Below are positions 46,103 to 57,657 of a stretch of DNA of 64,000 nucleotides, piece by piece. Numbering within the stretch: position 1 is the first letter of the stretch; every line of letters starts with the position of its first letter. The DNA is from Nemophila menziesii (taxonomy: Eukaryota; Streptophyta; Magnoliopsida; Boraginales; Hydrophyllaceae). The translations under genes were made by a program, and so were the position numbers. The notes under the pieces were generated by a model. The model saw nothing but the letters and a program-made list of their open reading frames with translations. It had not been told where the DNA came from and ran no database searches. Location of the stretch: contig JARWIR010000013.1 in assembly GCA_029959085.1 (NCBI GenBank), positions 10,975,186-11,039,185 on the forward strand, written 5' to 3'.

Positions 46103-46855
46103 CACTAGTGAAAAGGGAAACCTAGGCAGATGCCTAAGGTAAGGACAAAAACACGTAGTCATTTTTTTTTGGTACGTGAGTGATTCGGGCCAACCTTTGT
46201 AGACGGGGTAGTTGGCTGGGGTCTAACGCATAAAATGCATTGTAATTTTGCTTAAGTACCGATTTCTAATGCAGGAGAGTTATGAATAATTTTAAGATCT
46301 TAGGGGTTTGTAAAAAAATTCGAAAAGTGTAATTTCTGATTTATAAAGTAAACTATAGTGAAAAGGGAAACCTAGGCAGATGCCTAAGGTAAGGACAAAA
46401 ACACATAGTCTTTTTTTTTGGTACGTGAGTGGTTTGGGCCAACTTGTGTAGACAGGGTGGTTGGTTGGGGTCTAACGCATAAAATGCATTGTAATTTTGC
46501 GTAAGTACCAATTTCTAATGCAGGAGAGTTATGAATAATCTTAAGATCTTAGGGGTTTGTAAAAAAAATCGAAAAGCGAAATTTTTTATTTATAAAGTAA
46601 ACTTTAGTGAAAAGGGAAACCTAGGCAGATGCCTAAGGTAAGGACAAAAACACATGGTCTTTTTTTTTTGGTACGTGAGCAGTTCGGGCCAACTTGTGTA
46701 GACGGGGTAGTTGGATGGGGTCTAACGCATAAAATGCATTGTAATTTTGCTTAAGTACCGATTTCTAATGCAGGAGAGTTATGAATTATTTTAAGATCTT
46801 AGGGGTTTGTAAAAGATTTCAAAAAGTGTAATTTCTGATTTATAAAGTAAACTTT
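46103..46855. repeat. Three tandem copies of a 250-bp repeat
   Basis: Three direct copies with periods of 250 and 249 bp. Each starts AGTGAAAAGGGAAACCTAGG and passes through GGTACGTGAG, a GGGTCTAACGCATAAAATGC block and ATGCAGGAGAGTTATGAAT to ATTTATAAAGTAAAC. The units differ only at scattered bases, so the array is young. No open frame. Confidence 0.93.
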
Positions 46856-47600
46856 TAATTTCAACAAATTTATAAACTAACATTAGAGGTCAACTCCTCA
46901 AAATTTTATAAAGTTCACAACTACCTTTCCCCTCTACCACCCCCAACTTCTTTTTCTCTGATATCGTTCTTCTTCTTCTTTTTCCCTTGTATATACATAC
47001 AAATGTTAGAAAACGACCTATGAGAAACGCCTCACTAATTAAGAAAGACTCAAAATATGAACAAAAATTGTTACCCTTATATTGGAGATTAAGAAAATAT
47101 TATCATATAGTCAAAACCAATCAATACTGAATAAGATACTAAACTCTCAAAATAACTAGTTGGCGTGTTGTGAAAAAAGTTACACATCGAAAAAAGTTTG
47201 AAGAATTAATGTTGTATGGCTTCGTCACTATTGAATTTTTTTGCGAAAAATTATTTATTAATTTATTATATAATTTTTATGATTAATTATATAATAATAA
47301 ATAAAATAAATTTGTAATTAATTATAATGTTTTCAATTAATTTCAGTTTTAAAATTTAAAATTGAAAAGACATGTCTTCTCGACATATATTTTTGTTGTC
47401 TTGTAATCGAGAGACAACAAAAAGAAATCTGATGAAGTGAGATATGATTATCAAGTGTAATAGAATCTTAAAGTCATTTCCGTGGCTAAGTTGTCGGACT
47501 GATAAAGTTTTGTAAGTGCTCTGCATTCCAAGAGTTAGGTAGTTGTATATCGTCCTCCTCAGCTAATATATAAGTTCATGGATAAGTATTATTGATCACG
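46856..47600. other. Intergenic, nothing recognised
   Basis: AT-rich DNA with a C/T-rich stretch near 46920-46990. No gene, and no repeat limits identified. Confidence 0.4.
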
Positions 47601-47608
47601 ACATAAGG

Positions 47609-48990
47609 TCATTCCTTATTGAGTAAGAACTTACCTTTCTTTGAATTTTTAGTGAACTCTCGCTTTTGTAATACCAATCCCTTGATCTTTATGTTTTTTG
47701 GCCAAACTTTTGTGTGAAAATCCCGAGCTACGACTAAATTTGCTAGATTTGGCCGAAGATTGGCTATTTTTCGTATTTCCTCTCCGAGGTACAATTCTCC
47801 TTGAATATTGTCACTATTACTATTCAAGTTGAAGTTAGCGAACTTTGAGTTGAGAGTAGTTATGTCTATTGAGTATTGACAATACAACTTCACACCCATA
47901 GACCAAACTGTAGGGAGTTTCCTTGGTAACCAAGTGTATTGTCGTGTAATACCCCCATAATACCTCAGGCAACACCTCATGCCATTTCTTTTTATGATGA
48001 TTAGTTTTTAAAGCTAACCCTCGAATGATGATCCTATTGATGACTTCTACCTGTCTGTTACACTGTATATGTGTAACCAAGGAATAGGATCCCTACTTCT
48101 TCACATTGTGCACAATAATAATTGGACACAAATTAAATTCCGTGGTCGGTAATTATCATGTATGACACTCCAAATTGTAATTTGTCACCTCTCACGCGCT
48201 CTTACTATCTTGATGTCTAGGGTTTTGCTTAGAATCTTCACCAAATGTGCATGATGACTCTATTAATTCGACTTCAAAGTTTTACCAGAAAATTCACTTG
48301 ACCTTTGTGTAATACCGGAAAATTTGTAGTGAACTCTCAGTTTTGTAATTCCAAGTCCCCGGCCTTTATGTTTTTTGCCCAAACTTTTGTGCGAAAATCT
48401 TGGTCTACGACTAAATTTGCTAGATTTGACAAAAGATTGGCTATTTCTCGTGTTTCCTTTGTGAGGTACAATTCTCCTCCGAGATTGTCAATATTACTAT
48501 TCAAGATGAATTTAGAGAGCTTTGAGTTGAGGGTATTTATGTCTATCGATAATACAACTTCACACCCATATACCAATTTGTAGGGAGTTTTCTAAGTAAC
48601 CAAGTACAGTTTCGTTCGATACCCCCATAATACCTCAGGCAACACCTCACCTCGGGACATTTTTTCATGATGATTGGTTTTTAAAGCTAACCCTCGAATG
48701 ATGGTCCTATTGATGATTTCTACATGCTTTTACAATATAGGTGTGCAACCAAGGAATAAGACCCATGCTTCTTCATATTGTGCATGTAAATAATTGGACA
48801 CAAATTAAGTTCTAAGGTCGGTAAGCATCATGTATGATACTCCAAATTATGATATGTCACCTCTCACGCGGTCCCGACTCAAAGTACTATCTTGATGTCC
48901 AGGTTTTTGCTTATAATCTTCACTAGATGTGCATGGTGACTCTATTAAGTTGACTTTAAAGTTTTACCAAAAAATTCACTTGACCGTACA
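47609..48990 (-). mobile_element. Ty3/gypsy integrase remnant, present as a 680-bp direct duplication
   Basis: Two diverged direct copies, about 47640-48310 and 48320-48985. Each reads on the minus strand through the C-terminal part of a gypsy integrase. The clearer copy has RQVEVINRIIIRGLALKTN, WHEVLPEVLWGYYTT and TPYSLVYGCEVV. The pattern fits the Tat/Athila side of Ty3/gypsy more than the chromovirus at 21.5 kb, with moderate confidence. Stops are frequent. Confidence 0.75.
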
Positions 48991-49079
48991 AAGTGACTTT
49001 TTGATTGTACTAAGTCGTGACTTGGGGTAGATCTGACTTTTTGACTTCTAATCATCATCTCAGGGTCTTGTATCATCCG

Positions 49080-49290
49080 CGTACCTAAGATATTCACACT
49101 TGACACGCAATTAATGCACAAAAGCTCTAAAAGTAACCAAATATCTGAAACTAGACAAGAATTCCCAGTATGACAAATAATGGAGAATAATCCCTCAAAT
49201 AAGTGCATAAACCGCTCACTCCCCCTCCCCCCGCCAAATTGATGTCTCGTGATACAACTAATATATCACAAAACACGAGATATTAAGACC
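49080..49290 (-). repeat. Diverged end of a fourth LTR of the TGATGTCTCC family
   Basis: Resembles the last 200 bp or so of solo LTR copy 2: GCAC.AAAGCTCTAAAA, then AGTATGAC.AAATAA and CAAATAAG. It ends in a hairpin-like GATGTCTCG...CGAGATATTA. The terminal CA is lost and only one end is visible. It is close to the gypsy integrase remnant, which may be its former interior. Confidence 0.5.
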
Positions 49291-51109
49291 CCTAACTCAA
49301 AGTTTTGTCGCCCGACAAAATAAGAACTAAATTTGGGGGCCTAAGTCTAACTAATTAAGCAAGGTACATGACACATATATGATAATCAACACAATAATAA
49401 TATCAATAATAAAGTAGTTTCACAATCCAAGAAGAGATCGTTTTTACTTAATTTGAAACAATGGATATAAATTATTACTCGTTCCTCCCATGGTCTCTGA
49501 TATCTACTTAACTCCTCCATATCCTCTCAATCATTACTCAACCACACAATTAGTAATATTGAGGTATTTCAGTTTTAGTGTAGGCTTAGGGTCGGAAGTG
49601 ATATATTTGGATAGTTTGAAGTAATCTTTTGGATCTCTCCTCACTATCCGTCAACAAATTGCCAAGAGCTTGAGTTTACACTCATATATGTGCTCACTAA
49701 ACCCACTTGATATGTTAGATAAGCATCACCAATTATCCCAAACAAATTTTGAATTTTCCTTTCCCAGTTCTTTTATTTTCCTTTTTTTGCAAGTTGAACG
49801 TGACACTCTTTTTTATGGGAGTTGTTAGGTAGACTTATTTTTTGTGTATTTATTCTCTCATTTTTTTATATGTAATTTTTCAAAATTCGACAAGGGATTA
49901 CAGCAAGGCGCATAATCAAAATTATGCATCATAAACTTAACCCACCTAATGTATATCTCATCACAAACAACCACCACCCCAAACTCAAGTTCAAAGGACG
50001 ACTAGTCTTAAGGCATTGCGATTCAAGGACGGGTCATATGGATAAGTCCTAAAATCTTAGGGTTATAGGCTTATAATGCGGGTATAAAGAAAAGGCTAAA
50101 GGCTAGAAGGGGCTAAAAAGGATATATTATTTAAATTTGATTAGCAAGCTAAAAGGAAATAAGAGGATATCAAATAAACACCTCAATCATTTTCCTGAAT
50201 ATAGGGTTTAATTATTTTTTTTACTTTTAGTTCATAGATTAAACGGTTTCAACTAATTCAGACCTCATTCTACACACCACCCATTCTCACTTTGTTCAAA
50301 CTTATACACATTGCTCACTAATATTTTCCATCCTTTTCTTGTGTTTTCATGCAAATACATTAAGTGCGTTATAAATCAATTCGAAAGCACACTATTTTAT
50401 ACCATTAAGTTGTTAAAAATATATTTTTCGGGGAAATTCTTTAAGTTTTACCCTTACTCCTTAAACAAATTTTTACTCTATTTTTCAAATGCAGTAAGCA
50501 CATAAATGGGGATGAAGATAACGGTACCCATCCCCAACTCAAAACTACGTCGTGCCCCCATGACTCGAAAAATACTCCAAAAACAATAATTTTAAGAGTA
50601 TACACACAAACATATAATATACAAGCTAACGAGATGGTAAAGAGTACTTACCTTTGCGAGAATCACTCAATTCCCAAGTTAGATGTTGGCGTTCTCAATC
50701 CATTATGGGCCCTTGGTGATGTGCGTGGAGTTCGTCGGCCTTGCGGGTGGTTTTGGAATCAAGTGGGTCCGTGAATTATCGAGAACTTTCTCGTTTGGGT
50801 CGTGTCATATTCCACTTTTTTGTTTTAACTTGTCCGTATGATTCAGATGAAGCGTGGTTGAAAGAATTGGGAATATCTCAAATAAAAAAAATTGCGGTCT
50901 AGACTCGACAAAAAGTAAATTTTGATATCCGAGTGCAAAGGTATGCCCTTTCGATTTTTTCATACAATCAAGAAGCCACAATCGCAACCTAGGAAATCGA
51001 CGTTTTTTTATAAATCAGGATAGGCCGTGACCTAGAATCTATGCATCGCGACCCAGACTGCTAAACGCTCTCGGACAAAAAATTATTTTTAATTCTACGT
51101 CGCGACATA
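49291..51109. other. Decayed repeat-derived DNA, no gene
   Basis: No reliable open frame. The minus-strand frames at 50805-50987 and 51039-51224 show no domain. Words of the type TCGCGACCTAG recur around 51020-51110 and 51614-51650. Confidence 0.35.
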
Positions 51110-51613
51110 GGGATATAAACGAACCAAGCTGCTCGCAATTAGTTCGAGCTCGACTCGGTAAAACCCTTATTCGAACTCGTTCGTTTATACAAACGAATAA
51201 AAAAAATTGTTTGGACTCGTTCATTCGAACTCATTCGTTAACTGTCCATTTATATTTATGATCTGTAAATTAATATTTTAGTTATCAGTAAATATATTAT
51301 TAAACCTAATATATTGACTTAATTTTTTTTATTTCTTTAGACTATAAATTTTAAATTAATATCACACTTCATACTTCATACCACACACTCTATCTTATAT
51401 CAATCTTTCATGGAAGTCCCGCTTCACCATAAAAAACAAATTGTTCATTAATAACTCGAGCTCGCCTCGAAAAGATCTTGTTCGGTAAGTTAACAAATAA
51501 GCTTTTAAAAATCTTGCCCGACTCGTTAAAATTTAAGCTCGGCTCGATTCAAAAATCTTAACAAACAAGATTACACATCTAGTACTTGGATCGACTCGAT
51601 TCGTTTACATCCC
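51110..51613. mobile_element. Non-autonomous DNA element with GGGAT.TAAACGAA ends, copy 2
   Basis: Terminal inverted repeats GGGATATAAACGAA and TTCGTTTACATCCC (one mismatch), with a second inverted layer of GCTCGA/TCGAGC words inside. Shares long blocks with 14690-15025. No clear target-site duplication was found. Non-coding. Similar TIRs occur in hAT-type elements, but the class is not settled. Confidence 0.65.
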
Positions 51614-52019
51614 AAGTCGCGACCTAGAGAAGCAGGGTCGCGACCTTGAAATCAAAGAAATTAATTATTATTATTTTCAATTTTCTTCTTGCCATAACTT
51701 TGCACCAGCGACTCGGAATCAAAAAAAAAATTTGCCCATTATTATTGTAAATAATGCTCCCGGTCCATTGTACAACTCAAAATTTCCATTAAGGGCTCCA
51801 ATATATCCATAATTTAGTCTTTTCTCTATTTTAGCCTTTATTTTGACTCAGATCCTTGACCAACTAGACCTACACATTAATGAAACTACAAAACCCTTCT
51901 CCTCACACGTAATGCACACTAAATAAAGCTTCAAAGTACCGAAATATTATAAACTAAATCAATGAAATTACGGTAAAATAAGTAAATTTACCTTTTAACC
52001 TTGGATTACCTCCTAAAAG

Positions 52020-52457
52020 GCGCTTTAGTTTATCACGTCGTCAAGCTCGACATGAAAAATTTCACGAAATTTATATTGAGGCCCTTGCGGTACGCCATCA
52101 CTTCATATTGCTTCCTCCTCGACCTAGTAGCTTTTGGACTCTCCCACCTAATTTTTGTTTCATTCGATCTTTAAAAGGGGGTGGGTCGTTTCCCCGTTTT
52201 TTCACCTTAGTCTTGCAACAAAACACATTCTTCATTGGGTGATAATTTATGACCGTCTTTGACAATATGAACTCTTTCTTCCATTCGATCACATGTTCAT
52301 CTTTGGAGGGCGGTAGGTAGTCCCCCTTCCTTGTCGCCTTACTTTCTTGGCATGACACCTCGTTCTCAAAACATTTGTCGATCGTCTTTAATAGCGGATG
52401 TGTTTCTGGTTCCTCAAATACCCGATAATCTTCAACGGGAGTTCTAACTTCATGCAC
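52020..52457 (-). pseudogene. Possible gypsy-derived open frame (119 aa), unknown
   Basis: The 119-aa frame at 52457-52098 is Lys/Glu-rich (WKKEFILSKTVINYHP, then KDRMKQKLGG) and has no recognised domain. Just after it the minus strand reads HVELDDVIN, a stop, then AAAGCGCC.TTTAGGAGGTAA. That resembles the stretch often found downstream of pol in Athila- and Tat-type gypsy elements. It is probably part of the same remnant as 47609-49290, but this is a weak inference. Confidence 0.35.
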
Positions 52458-52511
52458 GACTCTTAATGGGAATGGCGGTGGGAAGACTTTTTGTGTCGGA
52501 GACTCAACTTA

Positions 52512-53909
52512 GGGGGGTGTATTCAACTAAGAGTTTGTTGGAATTTTGTAGATTTTTAGAATCCATTGACTCTGCAAACTCTACGGATTGTTTTAATTCC
52601 ATATGGAGTTTATAAGATTCTTGTTAATTCTATATAGAATCTAACGAATTCTTTTAATGGATTATAATGGAGTTTAATGAATTTTAATCTTCTTCTAGAA
52701 AATAAAATATACATTCATATATACTGTTCAAAAACAAAAGTGTTTCTCTACTATGATGGCTTAACGGCAACGAAGAATGGCCTCCACCAAAACAAGCCGA
52801 TCTAATTTTTATTTTGATCTGTAATTCTGATTTTATTTTCTAAATATTACATAAATAATCAATTTTAAAATATAAAAAAATAATCATCTGAAAACATTGA
52901 AAAAATTTAGAACAGGAAAAAAAAGTAAACGATAAAAAAATAAAAACATTTTTATATGTTCCAAAAAGAGTACAATGAAACATGATAAAACCTAAAAACC
53001 CATCTTACACTCGCATTGGCAGAGTTGAAAATTTTCAGAACAGAAACAAATGTTCAAATAAAATACAGTGATAAATCTTAAAACTCATCACTTCCACACT
53101 CGCATTGGAAAACAAAACAAAAATTAATCTCTGTAAATTGAAAATTTTTTGAAAAAAAAAAACATAAACTATGAATTATAAAATATGAACAAAATTCCAT
53201 CTCTTCACCTTGGCAATAAAATAAAAAACAAAAAAAATCCCCCATATTCACCTTTCCAGCAAAAATTTTCAATGAATAAAATGGTTATTATGTATATTAA
53301 CTAGTCTAGTTCTAATGCATATATAAAAATAGGGCCATGAATTATTAGATATTAGGATAAGAGTAATGCTGAGTATCACCCAAAAAGGTATCACCTAAGC
53401 ATCACCCATGATGTGGCGGTTAGGTGGACCAATCATGAAGGAGAGAGAAAAAAGTAAATCTGGAAAGAGAAAATCCATGATTGGTCCACCTAACCGCCAC
53501 ATCATGGGTGATGCTTAGGTGATACCTTTTTGAGTGATACCCAGCATTATTCTTAGGATAATTATAAAATAGCTTATAATTTTTTTTTTTATCTATGTCG
53601 ATGTTTTGGTTAGAGTTTATAAAATCTCTATTTTTTTTGAAAGATTTGTAGAAGACTTTTTTATTTATACTTAAACCTTAAACTTCTATAAAATCCAATG
53701 ACTTGGAAAGTCTAATGACTTTTGAATACCCTAAAATTTTAATGGAATTGAAAAAGTCTTGATTGAATACCTCCCGATTTTAAAAGAGTTTTTAAAATCC
53801 TAATTGAATACCTCAAGATTTTAAAAGACTTTTTAACATCATGATTAAATACCCATGGACTTTTAAAATCCAAAAAAATCCAACAGACTCCCAATTGAAT
53901 ACAACCCCC
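52512..53909. mobile_element. Harbinger-like non-autonomous element, 1398 bp
   Basis: The ends GGGGGGTGTATTCAACTAAG and its inverse CCAATTGAATACAACCCCC are imperfect inverted repeats. Both flanks carry TTA (52509-52511, 53910-53912), which fits PIF/Harbinger. Subterminal words (TTTTAAAATC, AATTGAATACC, GACTTTT) recur many times at the right end. No transposase is visible. It carries the 192-bp MITE at 53361-53552. Confidence 0.7.
53361..53552. mobile_element. Mutator-type foldback MITE, 192 bp, copy 2
   Basis: Inverted arms of about 80 bp, nearly perfect (tip GAGTAATGCTGAGTATC, inner ATGATGTGGCGGTTAGGTGG), around a short A-rich loop. Perfect 9-bp duplication TTAGGATAA at 53352-53360 and 53553-53561. 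The high match of the arms suggests a recent insertion into the Harbinger-like element. Confidence 0.92.
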
Positions 53910-53912
53910 TTA

Positions 53913-54885
53913 CTTTTTCTAATAACACTCCAGTTTTGATCTTTAATTCTCTAAAACCAAACTCACCAAAGTTTCTTTTAATTCATCATACAACTCGGGA
54001 GAATTAAGACCCAATATAGCTTGTAAAATATTATCAAAACTCGTCTAATCATAACCTACTGAATGACTATCTCAATCTCATCAACTCGAACATATAATTC
54101 ACTCGTATGCATAGTTTTGAATTAAACTAGTATGTAGATATACATAATGAGGACGAGAGGTGGGGGATGAAAGACCGAGCCTTGATAGTTAGTTGTGCTA
54201 GGTATTATTTGCCTTAATTTTAGTAATTTTATTTTTAAGGATTAATAATAGTTAGGTCCATAAGCATAACTTCCATATGATACTATGATTAATAGTTTAC
54301 TATTTCGTGGTTTCATTGTGAGAGACCTTGGTGCAAGTATTGTATCCTAGTAGGTTTATGGGAGCACAGTAAGAGGACTTTCGAGTATTGGTTTAGCATC
54401 GTTAAGACTCGATTTTCCCTTAGTCATTAGCATTAGCACATGTACATCAATTTGTTGATCGATCACACCCCAAACTAGAAAAAATAATAAGAGATGCTCT
54501 TTTGAGTTGTTTACTTATTTTAGGTGTAGTTTATCGTAGCTATAAACAAATCATTATATCCTTATTTTATCTTTATCTTTCTATGTCTATATCAAGTATC
54601 TTATCATAAACGCTAATCGATTTTAGGTTTTAATCCATGTGGATTAGACATTAACCAACGTGCACTTGAGGGTATCAGTTGACATATCAGGTGTAATTTG
54701 TCTAGTAATGTATTTTTATATAACACTCAGGCCCCGATGGTAACCAAACATGCCCCGCTCATAATAATTACCAATTGAACAACATATACCCGAAACATGC
54801 CACGCTATACTTATTTAAAATGAAAAATATCATACATGCAAGTATGCAACAAAAGAAGGGAATCTGCATATTTTAAGGAAGACCC
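53913..54885. other. Intergenic, nothing recognised
   Basis: No gene or motif seen. Words such as AAACATGCC.CGC occur twice near 54745-54805, probably LTR debris. Confidence 0.35.
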
Positions 54886-56408
54886 TGGTGTCGCCTAGGG
54901 TGTGATAAAAATAAGATAAATATAAGTCACGAAAATACGCACTCTCACCCTAGACAGGCACAGTACTGCAAGTATTACAGGACGTATGCAAGTTTTAGTT
55001 AGTAAGTTGAGTTCGTTCTCAGGGACTTAAGTGTGTTAATCATGTGGGTAGGAATAACGAGTAAGAAGTAAATAATTAAAGACAAAAAATAAATAGAGAT
55101 TGAATTCGAAAATAGCTAATTAAACTAAGAAAATAAAGACAATAAAATAAAATACTAAGAATATGAGATGAGAGATATAGCTTAGGTTTTACTAGTGTGC
55201 ACTAATCCTTCTAATTCTTTCTATTAGATCTAGTTTAGAAGGGAGAATATTAGCTCTTGTATACTTAGTTAGGATTCTAAATTCCCATTCCTTAGACCTT
55301 GAGAGCGACTAAGGGGGCTATGGCACAACCAAGACGTGGTTTCAAATAGGGTTATCAAGCGCTACCAAGGCCCTAAGCAAACACTTCAATCAATTGGTGA
55401 TATTGTGATTAAAACAAACCTTAATGACTATCTAGTTAGAATCATGTTTTGTCAGAACTAATATCGACACTAGACGTTATGTGGTGGTTCAATAGTTAAA
55501 CACCCAGCTAAGGTGACCATCTAACTACTATTAAATAATCCTAAAGTGATCAGTTCTAGGAAAGACAATAAATCAAAACACATAAACAAATATAAAGGTA
55601 AGTAGCTAATATCAGATTAAAACATATAATTCCCAAAGAAACTTAGATAGAAGAATTAGAATTCATAGTTTATACATGATGCAAAACCCAAGCTATGGGA
55701 GGTTTAGTTCATACCTGATGGAAATAAACTAAAAGAAATTACAAAAGACATCATCTTGCTCTCTACAATGACTAAAAATTAATTATAAGGTTTTGAACTA
55801 AGCAAGGATGATTTACAAGTGATATAAGGGTGTATTTATAGGTGTTTAGAAGACCTAATTCGTTTTCTTGAGGGAGAAGCAAAGTGGTGGACTCCAAGCC
55901 CAACTCAAATTCGTATGGAAATAAAGATAAATTCTGCTGACTTGTTTTGAGCATATCTTCTTCGTTATTGGTCGGTTTTTGCTCCATAATATACCAAAAG
56001 AATCCTCAGAGAATTATCCACCTCCCTATGAAAGGAATTTACCAAAATCGGCTTATTTCTTGGAGTAATTACCACTTCTTTAGGCGTGTGCTGCAGAATT
56101 CAGATTTAGGCAGCTTTTCCTTTTCCATATTTTTAGCCTTTGTTTCCTTATCTCCAATTACCATGCTAATCTCTTTCCATAAGTTGTAGTCTTTGACTTG
56201 GACTCTAATTAATATCCATAATTATCTTTAAAGCTTCACACTGAATAAACAATTAAATCCAATATGCTCTAAAAATATTATTTCACTAAATCAAGACTCA
56301 AAATAGGAAAGTGCACTAATTCTCAAGAAAATCGACTATTATGACTTCTAAATCACTAAAAATGATGTCTCATCTTAACATAAATCTATCACAAATGAGG
56401 AGACATCA
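54886..56408 (-). mobile_element. Solo LTR, copy 3 (1523 bp)
   Basis: Same length as copy 1 and inverted. On the minus strand it begins TGATGTCTCC, shows the GGAGACATCA fold-back and a TATA-like TATAAATAC at about 55840-55832, and ends CACCCTAGGCGACACCA. The flanks GACCC (54881-54885) and GACGC (56409-56413) differ at one base, a probable decayed 5-bp duplication. The 71-aa and 80-aa frames inside are not genes. Confidence 0.83.
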
Positions 56409-57657
56409 GACGCACAAATACATAAAACAAGTCCTGAATCTCATATTACTGAAAAAAATTATATGTCCGAAAAATCCAGTTCCAAAAAACCAGACCTAGA
56501 GAGAGGTTGTCGACGAGCTAGACTACCTTGAGAATTTTTTACCTGAACATGCACAGTATTTGGGGCATGGTAATGAAGAAGGTTGCACTCTCTCCCATCC
56601 TAGGCGCACCATAATCATCATACAAATAACAATCCAACACTATGACAACCTGCATAACACTTTGAGAATCAATATTCCCAAAACCATCGTTGAGATCGTC
56701 CACCCTTGGTACAGATTATTATCATTCATCTTTAAGTGCACACCTAAAACATCCATACATGGAGGGGGAATACACAAAAACCATACAAAACTAGAGTTAC
56801 ATATCAAAGAAGGAAACAAAATAATACTAAGATAGAAAAATGGGTAGGATTACAATGTCGTCACTGTAGTTAAAAGAGGAACACCAACAGATTTGGAGGT
56901 GTTTGAAATTTGAAATGAAGACAATGGAGGTATTTTGAAAATACATTGATCAAATTGTTTTTTATATAGATATAAAAATTTATGATAACGGTTGACTAAT
57001 TTAAAAGACCGTTACAAAAGCAAAATTTGAAATTTGAAATGTTTTATGGAGGACAACTATGTGTAAAGTAATGAAGTTTAAATTTAAAAAGAAAGCGAAA
57101 ATAGTTATTTAAGAAAAATTAAGGGGAATTTTAATATTTATGAAGTACTTTTTTTTTTTTGTTCGAAATTTATGAAGTACTCCATAATACTTGATGAAGT
57201 ACAACTCGTTTTTACTCCGGAATCCGGATTGACCAGTAGTTTGTATACGATGTGGACCCAAGCCACGGGGGTTCGCTTGCATCATGTGTTACGGTTCCTA
57301 GAAATAGACAAAAACCACGAGTAACGTAATCTGTAGCAAAAGTACAGTATCAATATCTATCCATCCAAATTTTTCTTCGTCTCTCATCATGCCCGAAACT
57401 ACCATGATTAAATAATATTTAATTAATACGAGTACTTTCTTTATTATTAAATTATGATCTTATTTGTATGTGTTTTAAATAATATGAAAGTACTTTTCCT
57501 TATAAATATTAAATATTTAATATACCTGCCATAAATATATACTATGTATTGAAAATAACTCCTATATCTATATCTGCTATTTAATGCCAGCTACTTGTCG
57601 GTAGTAATTCTAGGGAAGCTCAAACGTTACTTTGAACATCAACAACCAAAAAAAACT
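56409..57657 (+). promoter_or_regulatory. Upstream region of the transporter gene
   Basis: About 1.2 kb between the solo LTR and the start codon with no other gene. A TATA-like TATAAATATTAAATA lies at about 57500 and a second AT-rich TATA-like stretch near 57533. A 91-aa open frame at 56560-56835 has no recognised content. Which TATA is used cannot be told. Confidence 0.35.

Noticed and set aside
46103..46855. CRISPR-like or regulatory-RNA array
   Set aside because: Three 250-bp direct repeats without spacers in plant nuclear DNA; a simple tandem duplication explains it.
55772..56189. Short frames on both strands at 55.8-56.2 kb
   Set aside because: They lie within solo LTR copy 3, which is non-coding in the other two copies.
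56560..56835. 91-aa frame upstream of the transporter
   Set aside because: No domain or splice partner; AT-rich flanks.
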